Part shown: positions 9,883-18,979 of the stretch, in pieces
How positions within the stretch are numbered: position 1 is the first letter of the stretch
Layout: each line of letters starts with the position of its first letter
Assembly (NCBI RefSeq): GCF_000262545.1
Contig: NZ_JH660660.1
Coordinates: 582,975-646,974 of the forward strand
Direction: 5' to 3'
Length of the DNA stretch: 64,000 bases
Source: Prevotella bivia DSM 20514
Lineage (GTDB): Bacteria; Bacteroidota; Bacteroidia; Bacteroidales; Bacteroidaceae
Notes under the pieces: model-generated
Seen by the model: only the letters and a program-made list of their open reading frames with translations
What the model was told of the DNA's origin: nothing
The model's database searches: none
Translations under genes and position numbers: made by a program

Positions 9883-10200
9883 CTATCGATAAGAAAAATT
9901 TTTCACTAATCCATCACAAGCATAGATTACCAAACCTACAAACGCACTCATTACAATAACCAATGGTGTCGAGAAATTATCAACCTTCATTGCGCAATAA
10001 GCTCCGTAAGCTGATACTAACAACAGCAATGGCAAACCAAAACTGAAAGCAACTAGGCGAAGCATACTATTCCACTTACTTCTCTGTTTAGCGTGTCGCA
10101 ACTCTTTCATCACCTCCACCTGAATGGCATCTTGTATCATTTGCCGTTGCAGCGTTTCTGCTATCAACGCATCTAGTTCTTTATCATTAACCTCTTTCAT
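9883..10200 (-). CDS. Small two-span membrane protein next to the ECF sigma gene (possible anti-sigma)
   Basis: A 105-residue protein. The start at 10200 (MKEVNDKELD) is preferred because the longer frame reads into the sigma gene. The polar N-terminal 45 residues are helical (LDALIAETLQRQMIQDAIQVEVMKELRHAKQRS) and are followed by two hydrophobic spans. It overlaps the end of the sigma gene by 14 bp, so the two are translationally coupled. A cytoplasmic helix plus membrane anchor in this position would suit a minimal anti-sigma factor, but no zinc-binding anti-sigma motif (HxxxCxxC) is present. Confidence 0.65.
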   Translation of the reverse strand: MKEVNDKELDALIAETLQRQMIQDAIQVEVMKELRHAKQRSKWNSMLRLVAFSFGLPLLLLVSAYGAYCAMKVDNFSTPLVIVMSAFVGLVIYACDGLVKNFSYR

Positions 10201-10714
10201 CTTCCATTTTCTTTTTAAGTTGTTCACGAATGCGGTGAAGTTTCACCAAAACATTACTTTGTGTCATACCTAACTTCCCCGCAATATCATTAGCTTTCTT
10301 TCCTTCATAGTAGTGAAGTTTGATGATCGCTTGGTCGTTTTCCGAGAGAGTAGCCATTGCCGCTTCCATTTGTAGCAACTTACGCTCGCGTTCCTCATTA
10401 TAAGGATCGTCTTGCTCTTTGCTACCAATATTATCAATGGGTGTGGAGCGAAGTCGTTTTGCCTTGGCAATAGCATCGAGCGATAGATGCATAGCAATGG
10501 CACTGATCCAACCACCTAGCGCACCACCCCGCCAACATTCTAGTCGGGTGTAAGCACGTACAAATGTTTGCTGCGTGAGTTCTTGTGCCTCCTCTGTATT
10601 TTTCGTCATACAGAGCATCTTCGAGAAAACCTGTCCCGAATAACGCTTAACGATCTCCGCATATAGCTTCGTGTCGCCTTGCAATATCTGTTCTACGAGT
10701 TCTTTTTCGTCCAT
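10187..10714 (-). CDS. ECF-type RNA polymerase sigma-70 factor
   Basis: Directs RNA polymerase to a specific regulon. Region 2 is visible in YAEIVKRYSGQVF and EEAQELTQQTFVRAY, and region 4 in LSENDQAIIKLHYYEGKKANDIAGKLG, followed by a helix-turn-helix recognition segment (MTQSNVLVKLHRIREQL). The length of 175 residues is normal for the group. It heads a three-gene cluster with two small membrane proteins. The arrangement suggests an envelope-responsive sigma/anti-sigma unit; the trigger and regulon are unknown. Confidence 0.9.
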   Translation of the reverse strand: MDEKELVEQILQGDTKLYAEIVKRYSGQVFSKMLCMTKNTEEAQELTQQTFVRAYTRLECWRGGALGGWISAIAMHLSLDAIAKAKRLRSTPIDNIGSKEQDDPYNEERERKLLQMEAAMATLSENDQAIIKLHYYEGKKANDIAGKLGMTQSNVLVKLHRIREQLKKKMEDERG

Positions 10715-10764
10715 TTCTTAGATATTTCTGTCTTATAGACGGCAATGGTTTCATATTATTACAC

Positions 10765-10772
10765 CAAAAATA
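10765..10772 (-). promoter_or_regulatory. Possible -7 box of the sigma factor cluster
   Basis: On the minus strand this reads TATTTTTG, a match to TAnnTTTG, about 50 bp before the sigma start codon. No good -33 TTTG is found at the right distance, so the call is weak. Confidence 0.35.
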
Positions 10773-10988
10773 CAAAATAATTAGAAAAAGTTTCCCTAAT
10801 ATGCGCACTTTATTTTTCAGTGCTTCTACCTTATTATATTATAGTACGCCTATCCTTAGCCGACTTATCTTGCTACTTTTTGCCTCAAAGCCTCTCCCTT
10901 AAATGGCGATAATCATGGCAATTATGCTAAAAAAATCGCCAAAACTCATATTATTCTTGTAAATCACAGCTAGAAATATTTCAAAACA

Positions 10989-11020
10989 TTTGGCAGTTCC
11001 ACCAAAAACCTATACCTTTG
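10989..11020 (+). promoter_or_regulatory. Promoter of tRNA-Leu
   Basis: TTTG (10989-10992) and TACCTTTG (11013-11020) are 20 bp apart, a full match to the Bacteroidetes consensus. The mature tRNA begins at 11040. Confidence 0.75.
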
Positions 11021-11039
11021 CACAGTCTTAAAAAGATAC

Positions 11040-11121
11040 GCGCCTGTGGCGAAATTGGTAGACGCGCTAGACTTAGGATCTAGTGTTTCGCGACGTGTAG
11101 GTTCGAGTCCTATCAGGCGCA
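11040..11121 (+). tRNA. tRNA-Leu (anticodon UAG)
   Basis: The acceptor arms GCGCCTG (11040-11046) and CAGGCGC (11114-11120) pair fully, with discriminator A at 11121. The anticodon stem-loop CTAGA-CTTAGGA-TCTAG gives UAG. A long variable arm (TGTTTCGCGACG region) and the T loop GGTTCGAGTCC mark it as a class II tRNA, as expected for leucine. CCA is not encoded. Confidence 0.95.
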
Positions 11122-11127
11122 CATCAA

Positions 11128-11172
11128 GCAAAAGAGCTGTAAGTTTTTTAACTTATGGCTCTTTTCTTTTTA
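11128..11172 (+). terminator. Terminator of tRNA-Leu
   Basis: AAAGAGC...TAAGTT and AACTTA...GCTCTTT form a long interrupted hairpin (about 11131-11163), followed by a T-rich run. Confidence 0.75.
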
Positions 11173-11229
11173 TATACTCCGCACAGAAAAATATTTTACA
11201 CAAAAACTATACATAAGCTATTACGTTGC

Positions 11230-11310
11230 AAAAGGTCATGTTTTACCGAGTAAAAGATGACCTTTTACGCTACAAAAGGTTACCTTTTGCACGGTAAAAG
11301 GTAACCTTTT
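11230..11310. repeat. Array of four 15-bp palindromes at exact 22-bp spacing
   Basis: Units start at 11230, 11252, 11274 and 11296. Examples are AAAAGATGACCTTTT, AAAAGGTTACCTTTT and AAAAGGTAACCTTTT. The general form is AAAAGRTNANCTTTT, separated by 7-nt variable spacers. The last two are perfect or near-perfect inverted repeats. A second array with the same period lies at 44811-44913. Confidence 0.85.
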
Positions 11311-11673
11311 AAAAACTCACTCATAACATACAGAATATCAATGAGTTAAAAACACTCTCTATTCTATCATTAAACCGTTTAGATAGAAAGAAATAATATT
11401 ACATTTATACCACCATTTGGCGCATTAGATATGTAGCGGGAAACTGTAATCTATAGAGAAAAGAGTGCTATATAAGACTCCACTACAAAAAATCTGAAAG
11501 ATGCAATTTCCGTTGCCACAGATAAACAAAATATACCCCATAAATATATAACATGGTAAAGTAGCTTTAGAAAAAAACATATAAGAAGCTCTTAAAAACA
11601 GCTTACTAAAACAATAAAATATAATATCTTAAAATATTGCATAGTTTACAATTTTAGATCATTTATTTTTTTT

Positions 11674-11681
11674 ATCTTTGT
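11674..11681 (+). promoter_or_regulatory. -7 box likely serving nrdAB
   Basis: TATCTTTG matches TAnnTTTG. The -33 position is poor. The start codon of nrdA is 109 bp downstream. No NrdR-box pair was recognised by eye. Confidence 0.5.
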
Positions 11682-11789
11682 ACATGGTTACACAAAATGG
11701 ATAACTTTTAGAGACAACTAAATCTTTAAACAATTGGTAATCAGATATATTTAAATTAAAAACAGACAACTTACCATAAATAATACAAG

Positions 11790-14309
11790 ATGCAAGTTAC
11801 CAAAAGAGATGGCAGTATAGAAAACTATACTCAATCAAAAATAATAGCAGCGATAGGAAAAAGCTTTGCTAGCACAGAAAACTTAGGTCATCAAAAAGAA
11901 ATAGAGGAGATGGCTTTGGAGGTGGAAAATTTCCTAAAAGAAAACACCAGCAAACGTGATGTGGAAAACATTCAAGACAAAGTGGAAAAAACCTTAATGG
12001 CACATGGTTTCTTCGACGAGGCAAAAAGCTATATCCTTTTTCGCTGGCAACGCAATGAGCAACGTAAATATATCAAGAATATAGCTTTTAACATTGGTGA
12101 TAACGAGATAGAAAAAGTATTGAATGGTATCCGTCAGGATTTCCGCGGCGCAGAATATAGCGTTACTTTGTTGTCGGATAAGTTTATGAGTTTCTCTAAA
12201 CCGCTGATGACACAGAAGGAAAAGCTTAACGCCTTGGTAAAAGCTGCCGTGGAATTGACCACTGCCGAGTGTCCACAATGGGAAATGATAGCGGGTAGAT
12301 TGCTAAGTTTTCAGCTCAACCGCAGCATTGATGAGGTGGAACGCAAATTAGGACTCAGCTCTTTTTACGAGAAATTGCGCTATCTTACAGACGAAGGGCT
12401 TTACGGAACGTATATTCTGGAACACTATAGCCAAGAAGACATCATGGCTGCCGAAAAGAAAATGGACACTAGTCGCAACCACCTCTTTAATTATAGCGGA
12501 CTAGACCTCTTATCAAAGCGCTACCTTATCCACACCTTTGACCATAAAGTCATTGAGCGTGTACAGGAAATGTATATGGGTATTGCCCTCCATTTGGCAA
12601 TTCCTGAAAAAGAAAACCGTATGGAATGGGTGGGCAAGATTTATGATTTGCTCAGCCAGCTAGAAGTAACGATGGCTACGCCTACCCTCTCTAATGCGCG
12701 AAAACCTCATCATCAGCTATCTAGTTGCTTCATCGACACGGTGCCAGATAGTCTCATCGGCATTTATCGCAGTATCGACAACTTTGCTCAAGTGAGCAAA
12801 CATGGCGGTGGTATGGGTATGTATTTTGGTAAGGTGCGTGCCACAGGTGGTGATATTCGTGGGTTTAAAGGCGTAGCTGGCGGTGTGATACGGTGGATGA
12901 AGTTGGTAAACGACACGGCAGTAGCTGTAGATCAGCTCGGTATGCGACAAGGTGCTGTAGCTGTTTACCTAGATGTTTGGCATAAGGATATTCCTGAATT
13001 TTTACAATTACGCACCAACAACGGCGACGATCGTATGAAGGCACACGATATATTTCCTGCTGTTTGCTATCCCGATTTGTTTTGGCGCATGGCAGAACAG
13101 AGCCTTGACCAGAACTGGACTCTTTTCTGTCCGAACGAGATTTTACGTGTAAAGGGATATGCTTTGGAAGATTTCTATGGTGAAGAATGGGAACGCCGTT
13201 ATCAAGAGTGTATCAACGATGCTCGCCTTTCGCGACGAGTGATTAGCATAAAAGACCTTGTTCGCCTTATTCTTCGTTCGGCAGTAGAGACGGGAACACC
13301 ATTTACATTCAACAGAGACATCGTAAATAGGGCTAACCCTAATAACCATAAGGGTATTATTTACTGCTCTAACCTCTGCACAGAGATTGCACAAAATATG
13401 GCAGCTATTGAGGAAGTAAGTCAAGAAGTAAAGACCGAAAATGGCGACAAGGTGGTAATAACAACCGTAAAACCTGGCGATTTTGTGGTGTGCAATTTGG
13501 CTAGTTTATCATTAGGCAGACTGCCTTTGGAAGACAAAGAAGCCATGTGCGACAAGGTGGCAACGGTGGTTCGCGCACTGGACAATGTGATCGACCTCAA
13601 CTTTTACCCAGTTCCATACGCCGAAATTACCAACCACCGCTATCGTAGCATCGGTCTTGGTGTGAGTGGTTATCATCATGCTTTGGCTAAACGTGGTATT
13701 AAATGGGAAAGCGACCGACATCTTGAGTTTATGAACGAGGTATTTGAAACCATTAATTATGCGGCTATCAAAGCTAGCTCGGCTATTGCAAAAGAAAAGG
13801 GTAGTTATGAATACTTCGAGGGAAGCGACTGGCAAACGGGAGCTTACTTTAAGAAACGCGACTATAATAGCGAGGCATGGCAGCAATTGCAAGCACACGT
13901 GGCACAACAGGGTATGCGCAACGCTTACCTGTTGGCTGTAGCACCAACAAGTAGCACGAGTATTTTGGCAGGAACAACGGCTGGTCTCGACCCTATCATG
14001 CAGCGTTTTTTCTTAGAAGAAAAGAAAGGAGCTATGTTGCCACGTGTTGCTCCAGAGTTATCCGATAAAACTTATTGGATGTACAAAGGTGCCTATTACA
14101 TCAACCAGCAATGGAGCATTCGAGCATCGGGCATTCGACAACGCCATATTGATCAGGCACAAAGCATGAACCTCTATATTACAAACGATTATACAATGCG
14201 ACAAGTACTCAATCTCTATCTGCTAGCATGGAAAAGCGGTGTAAAAACGATTTACTATGTTAGAAGTAAATCGCTAGAAGTAGAAGAGTGTGAAAGCTGC
14301 GCAAGCTAA
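11790..14309 (+). CDS. nrdA: Ribonucleoside-diphosphate reductase, alpha subunit (class I)
   Basis: Reduces ribonucleotides to deoxyribonucleotides together with NrdB. An N-terminal ATP-cone (MQVTKRDGSIENYTQSKI, residues 1 to about 95) indicates dATP feedback control. The active-site cysteines are recognisable in SSCFID (Cys313), the YCSNLCTEI segment and CNLASLSLGRLP. The C-terminal shuttle cysteine pair is in EECESCAS at the end, and the radical-transfer tyrosine pair lies in KTIYYVRSKS. The length (839) is normal. nrdB begins 19 bp downstream, so the two are one operon. Confidence 0.96.
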   Translation: MQVTKRDGSIENYTQSKIIAAIGKSFASTENLGHQKEIEEMALEVENFLKENTSKRDVENIQDKVEKTLMAHGFFDEAKSYILFRWQRNEQRKYIKNIAFNIGDNEIEKVLNGIRQDFRGAEYSVTLLSDKFMSFSKPLMTQKEKLNALVKAAVELTTAECPQWEMIAGRLLSFQLNRSIDEVERKLGLSSFYEKLRYLTDEGLYGTYILEHYSQEDIMAAEKKMDTSRNHLFNYSGLDLLSKRYLIHTFDHKVIERVQEMYMGIALHLAIPEKENRMEWVGKIYDLLSQLEVTMATPTLSNARKPHHQLSSCFIDTVPDSLIGIYRSIDNFAQVSKHGGGMGMYFGKVRATGGDIRGFKGVAGGVIRWMKLVNDTAVAVDQLGMRQGAVAVYLDVWHKDIPEFLQLRTNNGDDRMKAHDIFPAVCYPDLFWRMAEQSLDQNWTLFCPNEILRVKGYALEDFYGEEWERRYQECINDARLSRRVISIKDLVRLILRSAVETGTPFTFNRDIVNRANPNNHKGIIYCSNLCTEIAQNMAAIEEVSQEVKTENGDKVVITTVKPGDFVVCNLASLSLGRLPLEDKEAMCDKVATVVRALDNVIDLNFYPVPYAEITNHRYRSIGLGVSGYHHALAKRGIKWESDRHLEFMNEVFETINYAAIKASSAIAKEKGSYEYFEGSDWQTGAYFKKRDYNSEAWQQLQAHVAQQGMRNAYLLAVAPTSSTSILAGTTAGLDPIMQRFFLEEKKGAMLPRVAPELSDKTYWMYKGAYYINQQWSIRASGIRQRHIDQAQSMNLYITNDYTMRQVLNLYLLAWKSGVKTIYYVRSKSLEVEECESCAS

Positions 14310-14328
14310 ATAGAAGAATTCATAAAAA

Positions 14329-15372
14329 ATGGAACAACTACAACGCAACGCCTTGTTCAATCCGCAAGGCGACACAGATTTAAGATTACGCCGTATGATT
14401 GGTGGTAACACTACCAACCTTAACGACTTTAATAACATGCGCTACTCGTGGGTAAGCGATTGGTATCGTCAGGCTATGAACAATTTTTGGATTCCAGAAG
14501 AAATTAATCTAGCGCAAGACATTAAGGACTACCCTAACCTACCTCCTGCCGAGCGTAAGGCTTACGATAAGATCCTTAGTTTCTTAGTATTCCTCGACTC
14601 TTTGCAGAGCAATAACCTACCCACCATCAGCGAATATATCACAGCCAACGAGGTGAACCTTTGCTTGCACATTCAAACTTTCCAAGAGTGTGTGCATAGT
14701 CAGAGCTATAGCTATATGCTAGATAGTATTTGTTCGCCAGAAGAACGTAACGATATTCTTTACCAATGGAAGACCGATGAACACCTGCTACGCCGTAATA
14801 CTTTTATTGGCGATTGCTACAATGAGTTTCAAGCCCATCGTAATAAGTTCTGTCTAATGAAAGCTTGCATCGCTAATTTTATCCTCGAAGGAATCTACTT
14901 CTATAGCGGTTTTATGTTCTTCTATAATCTAAGTAGAAACGGAAAAATGTCGGGATCGGCACAAGAAATTCGCTATATCAATCGTGATGAGAATACACAC
15001 TTGTGGCTTTTCCGCAATATGATAATAGAGCTAAAACAAGAAGAGCCAGAGCTATTTACACCAGAGAAAGTGGCTATATATGAGGCTATGATGCGTGAAG
15101 GTGTGGCACAAGAAATAGCATGGGGACAATATGTTATAGGCAATGAGGTACAAGGACTAACCCAGCAAATGGTGTCCGATTACATTCGCTATCTTGGCAA
15201 CCTACGTTGGAAGAGTCTTGGCTTTGATTATCTTTTCGAAGACAACCAAACAGAGCCTACCGATATGGAATGGGTGGCACAATATTCGAACGCGAATATG
15301 GTAAAGACCGATTTCTTTGAAGCCAAGAGTACTGCTTATGCAAAGAGTACTGCGCTAATAGATGATTTGTAA
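14329..15372 (+). CDS. nrdB: Ribonucleoside-diphosphate reductase, beta subunit (class I)
   Basis: Supplies the stable radical for NrdA. All di-metal ligands are visible: Asp90 (VFLD), Glu120 and His123 (ECVH), the Glu in FILEGIYFYSGF, and Glu/His in DENTHLW. The radical tyrosine is Tyr127 in HSQSYSYM, so this is a tyrosyl-radical enzyme rather than the Mn/Fe Tyr-less type. At 347 residues it is of usual length. A terminator follows. Confidence 0.95.
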   Translation: MEQLQRNALFNPQGDTDLRLRRMIGGNTTNLNDFNNMRYSWVSDWYRQAMNNFWIPEEINLAQDIKDYPNLPPAERKAYDKILSFLVFLDSLQSNNLPTISEYITANEVNLCLHIQTFQECVHSQSYSYMLDSICSPEERNDILYQWKTDEHLLRRNTFIGDCYNEFQAHRNKFCLMKACIANFILEGIYFYSGFMFFYNLSRNGKMSGSAQEIRYINRDENTHLWLFRNMIIELKQEEPELFTPEKVAIYEAMMREGVAQEIAWGQYVIGNEVQGLTQQMVSDYIRYLGNLRWKSLGFDYLFEDNQTEPTDMEWVAQYSNANMVKTDFFEAKSTAYAKSTALIDDL

Positions 15373-15412
15373 AAAGAATAAAGGAAAATAGGAACGACAA
15401 AGAACTATAATA

Positions 15413-15463
15413 AAAAGCCATAACCAAGAGGAAAACTTCTCTTGATTATGGCTTTTCTTTTTT
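15413..15463 (+). terminator. Terminator of nrdAB
   Basis: An 18-bp arm pair (15413-15430 with 15439-15456; one mismatch) encloses an 8-nt loop and is followed by a T-rich run. It lies between convergent genes. Confidence 0.85.
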
Positions 15464-15529
15464 ATGATCTAATAACTTATGTACTTAACTACAAATTTAG
15501 AGGAACACTAGTAACTATGAAGCTTCTAA

Positions 15530-16498
15530 CTATTGCGTTTGGAAGTGCCACTCAATATTCTCTTGCAGCATTTCTGAGTTATCTAAAGTTAATGTAAATT
15601 GTTTAGGATTGGGGCCTGAAGCATCAATAGCTATATTATACATAACATTTCGCTTAATAGTAATATCTTTTTGACCTGTAAAAACAGTTCCATCAGCTTT
15701 AGTCCAAGTTAAAAAGAGCGTAAGTGTAACACTATAATTGTCAGCACTTGCTTCGTCTAGTCTACTAAAAGGATAAATAAAAGAATGATCATAAGCATCG
15801 TTTTGCGCACTTACCTCCACACTTTCTGTGCCGTTATAGCTTATCTTCAACGTTCCCTCTTTTGGAGGCTTGATACTGAAGTGTAAACCATACACCATCT
15901 TTTTGAGTGCTAACTGAGGATCGGCACCTGCCGCAGGATTATATCCATCAACAACCCCATAATACTTATAAATGTGAGAAACTTTCGCTACATCATCTTG
16001 TCCCATAAGGTTTACTGAAAAATTCTTCATACTGGAGAGGTTTTCCGATGTGGAACGTACAAAAGCATTGCTAGCCTCGGTAGGCAATCCTGCATCCCCA
16101 TGAAGGTATGGAGCTTTGTAAACTAAGCCCTCATGAAAGAGTTGGCTTTCATCATCTTGTATAGCAACACACTCGAATTTATAAGTACTACCCTCTGGTA
16201 ACTCAAGACTCACCTTTGATACATCGATGAAAAGACCATAGGCATACTTAGCGTATGATGCAAACCCCTCTTTCTTAGCATAAACATTTATACCATAAAC
16301 GATTTGAGAACTTAGAGGTACACGAGAAGCCCCTACCATTGGCGTAGTCTCAGAAGCTAAATTTAATGATACTAATTGCGTTTTCTGTGTAGTTGCTTCA
16401 GTATCGTCTCCGCTTCCCTCTAATACCGCTTTCTCACATGAACTAAAAGTAAAGAGCATAAAAAACGCAGTAGTAAATACAAATAATGTCCTTTTCAT
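15530..16498 (-). CDS. Surface lipoprotein, fimbrillin-like (tentative)
   Basis: A 322-residue lipoprotein with a signal ending at Cys21 (FTFSSC). The mature part is rich in beta-strand patterns with serine and threonine, and contains segments such as LPEGSTYKFECVAIQDD and a terminal domain ending FTLTLDNSEMLQENIEWHFQTQ. The composition and the lipobox resemble the fimbrillin/Mfa-like proteins of Bacteroidales, but no diagnostic motif fixes the family. It stands alone, with no pilus partner genes nearby. Function unknown; an adhesin or other surface role is an inference. Confidence 0.6.
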   Translation of the reverse strand: MKRTLFVFTTAFFMLFTFSSCEKAVLEGSGDDTEATTQKTQLVSLNLASETTPMVGASRVPLSSQIVYGINVYAKKEGFASYAKYAYGLFIDVSKVSLELPEGSTYKFECVAIQDDESQLFHEGLVYKAPYLHGDAGLPTEASNAFVRSTSENLSSMKNFSVNLMGQDDVAKVSHIYKYYGVVDGYNPAAGADPQLALKKMVYGLHFSIKPPKEGTLKISYNGTESVEVSAQNDAYDHSFIYPFSRLDEASADNYSVTLTLFLTWTKADGTVFTGQKDITIKRNVMYNIAIDASGPNPKQFTLTLDNSEMLQENIEWHFQTQ

Positions 16499-16728
16499 AT
16501 TGTTTGGTTTTATTCTAGTTATAGTCTTAGGTAATATAAAGCCATTTTTAGCTTGTAAAGCTTTAGCTTGTTTTTACAAAAGTAAAAGATATAATTAAAA
16601 ATGCAATCGGTAAGCTATTAAATATCATTACTTCTGTATTAAAAACTTGCTTTTTATATATCTTACCAAACAGCCTCACACAATTTGCCACCTACTTGAC
16701 TATCTTAGTTGAAAGGCTGTGTTAGTAA

Positions 16729-17049
16729 TTAGTCGATCACCACGGCGGTACCACTTGTAGCTACCATAAGCATTGTTCCCCCTTGACCTACTGTTTCATA
16801 ATCAATATCGACACCAACTATAGCATTTGCTCCCATTGCTTGTGCACGTTGCATCATTTCGTTAATAGACGTTTCCTTACCTTCGATAAGAACTTTTTCA
16901 TACGACTTACTGCGTCCACCGATAATATCTCGGATACCAGCAGCAAAGTCTTTAAAGAAGTTTGCACCGATAATTGTTTCTCCAGTTACCAATCCCTTGT
17001 ATTCAAGGATCTTGTGTCCCTCTATTTGAGGAGTTGTTGTAATAATCAT
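16729..17049 (-). CDS. YbjQ family (UPF0145) protein
   Basis: A 106-residue soluble protein with the family pattern: [31 protein letters not shown] in pieces, [11 protein letters not shown], and [15 protein letters not shown] followed by a glycine-rich [11 protein letters not shown] end. Members form a ring-shaped pentamer. A metal-binding role has been proposed for the family, but no established function is known. It is probably transcribed alone. Confidence 0.88.
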   Translation of the reverse strand: MIITTTPQIEGHKILEYKGLVTGETIIGANFFKDFAAGIRDIIGGRSKSYEKVLIEGKETSINEMMQRAQAMGANAIVGVDIDYETVGQGGTMLMVATSGTAVVID

Positions 17050-17160
17050 AAAGTAGATAATTTATAGTTAAACATAAAAGTAATCTTGTTTATAAGTAAT
17101 AGATAGCTACAAATTTAAGAAATCTATCCCTACATACAAAATAAAAAGTAGAATAAATAT

Positions 17161-18039
17161 TTAGTTTTCTTTTTCTGCTTCCTTTAAGCGTTTACGCTCT
17201 TCTAGCATAGCCTTTGCGCGTTGTTCTGCAAGAATGGCAGCCTCATTGGTAGCTTCGTCCTCTGGCTTTATACGCATCGTACCCATTATATTGACAAGAT
17301 CTTTCACTACTTCACCACCAGCAATAAGTCCTGCTGTGGCTGGCACCCAAGCATTGGAGCTAGGAATGGTATGGCGTTCGGTACATTTACGCATATTTTT
17401 GTCAGGACAAATACAGTGAAAAGCACAACTTATTTCTGGTTGTTCGATACTTTCCAATGGCTCTTCAGGACTATATACCACCTTTAGATGTTTGATTTTT
17501 GTCTTGCGAAGTTTCTTACGAATAACTTTAGCTAGTGGATCATTGATTGTTTTAAAAATATCAGTTACCTCAAACTTGGTAGCATCTAGTTTATAAGCAG
17601 CTCCCATACACGACAGCAGCGGGATATTCAATTCATGACAGCGATAGATTAAATCAAGTTTTGCTGTTACAGTATCAATGCAATCAATAACATAGTCATA
17701 GTTAGCGAAATCGAACTGTGCGGCATTGTCTGGCAAATAAAACGTTTGATACTTGCGTACGATGCAGCGGGGATTGATGGAGAGAATACGTTCTTCGGCT
17801 ATATCCACTTTAAACTTTCCTACTGTTTTTGTGGTAGCTAAGAGTTGTCTATTAACGTTAGTAAGGCATACACGGTCGTCATCTACAATGTCGATAGCTC
17901 CCACACCACTGCGTGCAAGTACCTCAACAGCATATCCGCCCACGCCACCTACTCCAAAGACGCACACTCTGCTTCCTTGTAGTGTGTTTAAGGCTGGTTT
18001 ACCTAATAATAATTGTGTTCGTGAAAACTGATTTTGCAT
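17161..18039 (-). CDS. tcdA: tRNA threonylcarbamoyladenosine dehydratase
   Basis: Converts t6A37 of ANN-decoding tRNAs to the cyclic ct6A form using ATP. It is an E1-like (ThiF/MoeB fold) enzyme. The nucleotide-binding loop VFGVGGVGGYAVE lies at about 28-40, followed by DIVDDDRVCLTNVNRQ and YDYVIDCIDTVTAKLDLI. The Cys pair and the PSSNAWVPATAGLIAGGEVV segment are typical of the CsdL/TcdA branch. A lysine- and glutamate-rich tail of about 30 residues follows. It lies 31 bp downstream of the CvfB-like gene and is probably co-transcribed. Confidence 0.9.
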   Translation of the reverse strand: MQNQFSRTQLLLGKPALNTLQGSRVCVFGVGGVGGYAVEVLARSGVGAIDIVDDDRVCLTNVNRQLLATTKTVGKFKVDIAEERILSINPRCIVRKYQTFYLPDNAAQFDFANYDYVIDCIDTVTAKLDLIYRCHELNIPLLSCMGAAYKLDATKFEVTDIFKTINDPLAKVIRKKLRKTKIKHLKVVYSPEEPLESIEQPEISCAFHCICPDKNMRKCTERHTIPSSNAWVPATAGLIAGGEVVKDLVNIMGTMRIKPEDEATNEAAILAEQRAKAMLEERKRLKEAEKEN

Positions 18040-18070
18040 GAATTATATTTAATAAGATAAGATGGAAATC

Positions 18071-18934
18071 TTAATTTTTAACTAGTCGAATACTTGTTGG
18101 CTCTACTGTTATTAAGTGCTTTTTATATAAGTCGCCAATGGCTTTTTTATAGACTTTCTTGGATACTTGGAAGCGATATTTTATAGCTTCAGCATCGCTC
18201 TTATCACCAAGATCACAAAATCCATCGTGAGTTTCGAGATATTCTAGTAGCGTTTCAGCGAAGTCGACGGTATGGCGTTGCCCTGTAGGCTGAAGGGTAC
18301 AATCTATTTTACCATCAGGACGAACATTAGCGATGTAACCTTTCAGCTTATCGCCAGTATGGATACGTTGGAATACTTGATCCTCATAAATCAAACCAGG
18401 ATACTTATTATCAATAATCACCTTAAAGCCAAGATCGGTCTTTTGCCAGATAAGCAGATCGACCTTCTCCCCATGCTTATAGCTTGATGGTTCTTTCGAG
18501 AAATAACGATCTACCTTTGCCGATGCAACAAGGCGGTAAGTTTCCTCATCAAGGTGTATATACACAATGTAAGAATTGCCTATTTCCATGCGCTTCTTTT
18601 GTTCGCGGAAAGGGCAGAAGAGATCTTTTGTTACGCCCCATGATAGGAATGCACCAAACTCGTTGACCCATGAACATTCCAAATAAGCAAAGCTATTCAC
18701 TGTGGCGAGGGGGTGTTCGGTAGTGGCTATGGGGCGTTCGTCTTGATCAAGATAAACGAGAACTTCTACCTCATCGCCTATTTCCAATCCCTCAGGTACA
18801 TATTTCTGTGGCATCAAGATGTCGCCAGCCTTACCACCATCTAGGTAAACACCAAACTCCTCACCAAAACCTTCGCGCAATGCTTTTTTTACTACAGTGA
18901 GCTTATTATACGTACCTAATTCTATCTTTTTCAT
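18071..18934 (-). CDS. S1-type RNA-binding protein, CvfB/YitL-like
   Basis: A 287-residue protein with several S1-like OB modules (PEGLEIGDEVEVLVYLDQDERPIAT, NEFGAFLSWGVTKDLFCPF, GLIYEDQVFQRIHTGDKLKGYI) and a C-terminal winged-helix segment (DKSDAEAIKYRFQVSKKVYKKAIGDLYKK). This order is that of CvfB, an RNA-binding regulator described in Staphylococcus. The exact target in this organism is unknown. It lies between lolD and tcdA on the same strand. Confidence 0.85.
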   Translation of the reverse strand: MKKIELGTYNKLTVVKKALREGFGEEFGVYLDGGKAGDILMPQKYVPEGLEIGDEVEVLVYLDQDERPIATTEHPLATVNSFAYLECSWVNEFGAFLSWGVTKDLFCPFREQKKRMEIGNSYIVYIHLDEETYRLVASAKVDRYFSKEPSSYKHGEKVDLLIWQKTDLGFKVIIDNKYPGLIYEDQVFQRIHTGDKLKGYIANVRPDGKIDCTLQPTGQRHTVDFAETLLEYLETHDGFCDLGDKSDAEAIKYRFQVSKKVYKKAIGDLYKKHLITVEPTSIRLVKN

Positions 18935-18979
18935 GTCTTGTCGTCCTTTTTAATTTGCTTAATATGAATGAGTTATCGC

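Larger units (their letters stand above)
11173..11789. other. Intergenic region upstream of nrdA
   Basis: No gene is seen. It contains the 22-bp-spaced palindrome array (11230-11310), then AT-rich DNA and a -7 box at 11674-11681. Confidence 0.6.

Noticed and set aside
11230..11310. Short regular repeats with variable spacers resembling a CRISPR array
   Set aside because: Units are 15 bp with 7-nt spacers, far too short for CRISPR, and no cas gene is in the window.
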